A DNA stretch of 12,857 nt from JASFWK01 sp050049355 (GTDB lineage Bacteria > Chloroflexota > Anaerolineae > B4-G1 > DUEL01), in NCBI GenBank assembly GCA_050049355.1, contig JASFWK010000053.1, positions 1 through 12,857 of the forward strand, given 5' to 3'. This document shows, piece after piece, positions 12,084-12,857 of the stretch. Position numbers and translations under genes: made by a program. The notes under the pieces are model-generated. The model was not told the origin of the DNA. It made no database searches and saw only the letters and a program-made list of their open reading frames with translations. How positions within the stretch are numbered: the stretch's first letter is position 1; each line of letters opens with the position of its first letter.

Positions 12084-12857
12084 TGCCCACCTGTCAGTGC
12101 GAGCAGGAAGAGAAGGAAGATAGACAGGGCCCAGAGGACTGCGCCTGCCCCTTCGATCAGTTCAGCGATCTCTTGGAGGACTCCCGCCGCCTGCCCCATG
12201 CCTCCCAGGACTGCACGCAGCACCCAATTGAGTGAGAGTACGTCGTGTGCCAGGCTCAGCACCGCCTCGGCTTGCGGGCGGAAGCGATCTTCCGCCCAGA
12301 AGAGAGCGGCACCCACAATCACGGCCAGCCCCCACACTCCCCATGTATAGCTGCCGACCCCAGTGAGGAGCCCCGCCAGGGTGGGGGGCTTCAGTTCTGG
12401 CATAAAGAGCGGTGGATGGAGGCCAATTGCCAGAAGCAGGAGGGATGGCAGGATCACCCCCGCTGTTCGAGCAGCAGTCTCCAGCGGTTCTAAACGCTTG
12501 TTCCGCTCTACTGGTCCTACTGGTCGCAAGACCAGGCGGGCCAGCGCGGCCACCAACAATGCCTCTCCGACGAGGAATGCCACTGCCCTGCCCTCGGTGG
12601 GAAGCGAGGATGGACCTCCCAGCACCGCCGAGGTGACGAAGAGCCCCGGGGTAGGGGGCGCGCCGAGGAGCGTCAGCCCGGCCAGCAGAGAGGGCGCCTT
12701 CCACCAGAGTGTGTCTCCCTCCAGTCCCTGGCCCAGATAGATGAGAGCTGTGCTCAAAGTCCACGCCACCCCTCCGCTGGTCAGGACCAGTAGGGCGCTA
12801 TCGCCAGCGGACGCAGCGCCCCACAGGATCGCCCCGGTCCCCGCCAGTGCCACCCAG
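12080..12857 (-). CDS. NuoL/HyfB-like proton-antiporter subunit, C-terminal part
   Basis: The gene enters from the right edge and 259 codons are visible; the frame is still open at 12857. It shows about eight hydrophobic segments. TLLGAPPTPGLFVTSAVLGG matches the 'LAGxPPTxGFxxK' block of TM11 in NuoL/M/N-type subunits, and the preceding VAWTLSTALIYLGQG takes the place of 'HAFFKALLFLxxG', with Trp and Thr where the family has His and Lys. The last third has an amphipathic stretch (residues about 195-240, LSLAHDVLSLNWVLRAVLGG) before a final helix, as in the long C-terminal arm of NuoL/HyfB. It is the first visible gene of the operon and overlaps the HyfE-like gene by ATGA. The partner peripheral arm (NuoCD/HyfG or similar) would lie outside the window. 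Confidence 0.75.
   Translation of the reverse strand, partial: WVALAGTGAILWGAASAGDSALLVLTSGGVAWTLSTALIYLGQGLEGDTLWWKAPSLLAGLTLLGAPPTPGLFVTSAVLGGPSSLPTEGRAVAFLVGEALLVAALARLVLRPVGPVERNKRLEPLETAARTAGVILPSLLLLAIGLHPPLFMPELKPPTLAGLLTGVGSYTWGVWGLAVIVGAALFWAEDRFRPQAEAVLSLAHDVLSLNWVLRAVLGGMGQAAGVLQEIAELIEGAGAVLWALSIFLLFLLALTGGQ

Overview
The window looks like a chromosomal accessory region from a bacterium, most likely a Chloroflexota member of the Anaerolineae type. The reasons are: a secreted protein ending in the hydrophobic-plus-Arg tail YAIYLPVVAR, which I recall as recurrent in that phylum; a mini zinc ribbon of the DUF5679 type; a C39_2-like peptidase remnant of the kind I associate with that phylum; and a divergent Nuo/Hyf-like antiporter cluster. 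The taxonomic call is inference. No rRNA, tRNA, CRISPR array or intact mobile element was seen.

Layout. From 1 to 8323 every credible gene is on the minus strand, mostly as single small genes separated by 50-800 bases. In transcription order (right to left) they are: a large secreted protein (6902-8323), an isochorismatase-family hydrolase (6073-6621), zinc ribbon copy 2 (5665-5826), a phosphoribosyltransferase-like protein (4842-5513), a TfoX N-terminal-domain protein (4452-4787), a Yip1-like membrane protein (3758-4333), a broken C39-like peptidase (3019-3505), a GNAT acetyltransferase (2362-2928), a SAM methyltransferase (1543-2112), a DinB-like protein (905-1411), zinc ribbon copy 1 (467-628) and the N-terminus of a META-type lipoprotein (1-139). 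From about 8468 the plus strand carries a good promoter, a decayed integron/Xer-type tyrosine recombinase tail and a GT4 glycosyltransferase (8772-10010). From 9991 to the right edge a tightly coupled minus-strand operon encodes three membrane proteins related to complex I, hydrogenase-4 and Mrp antiporter subunits.

How the parts work together. The antiporter-type genes overlap by ATGA junctions and must be one operon, but the visible subunits appear to lack the usual proton-channel Glu and Lys residues. The phosphoribosyltransferase and TfoX genes are probably co-transcribed. The other minus-strand genes look like independent accessory functions (small-molecule modification, methylation, acetylation).

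The most interesting items are these. (1) Two paralogous 53-residue zinc-ribbon transcription units share a sigma70-like promoter with a 16-base spacer and a conserved leader of roughly 145-165 bases. (2) A C39_2-like cysteine peptidase remnant was found by reading across a 7-G run. (3) A tyrosine-recombinase C-terminal remnant, with Cys in the nucleophile position, lies divergent from a one-directional set of single genes. This recalls integron topology, although clear attC sites are lacking. (4) The antiporter-like module is degenerate at its functional residues.
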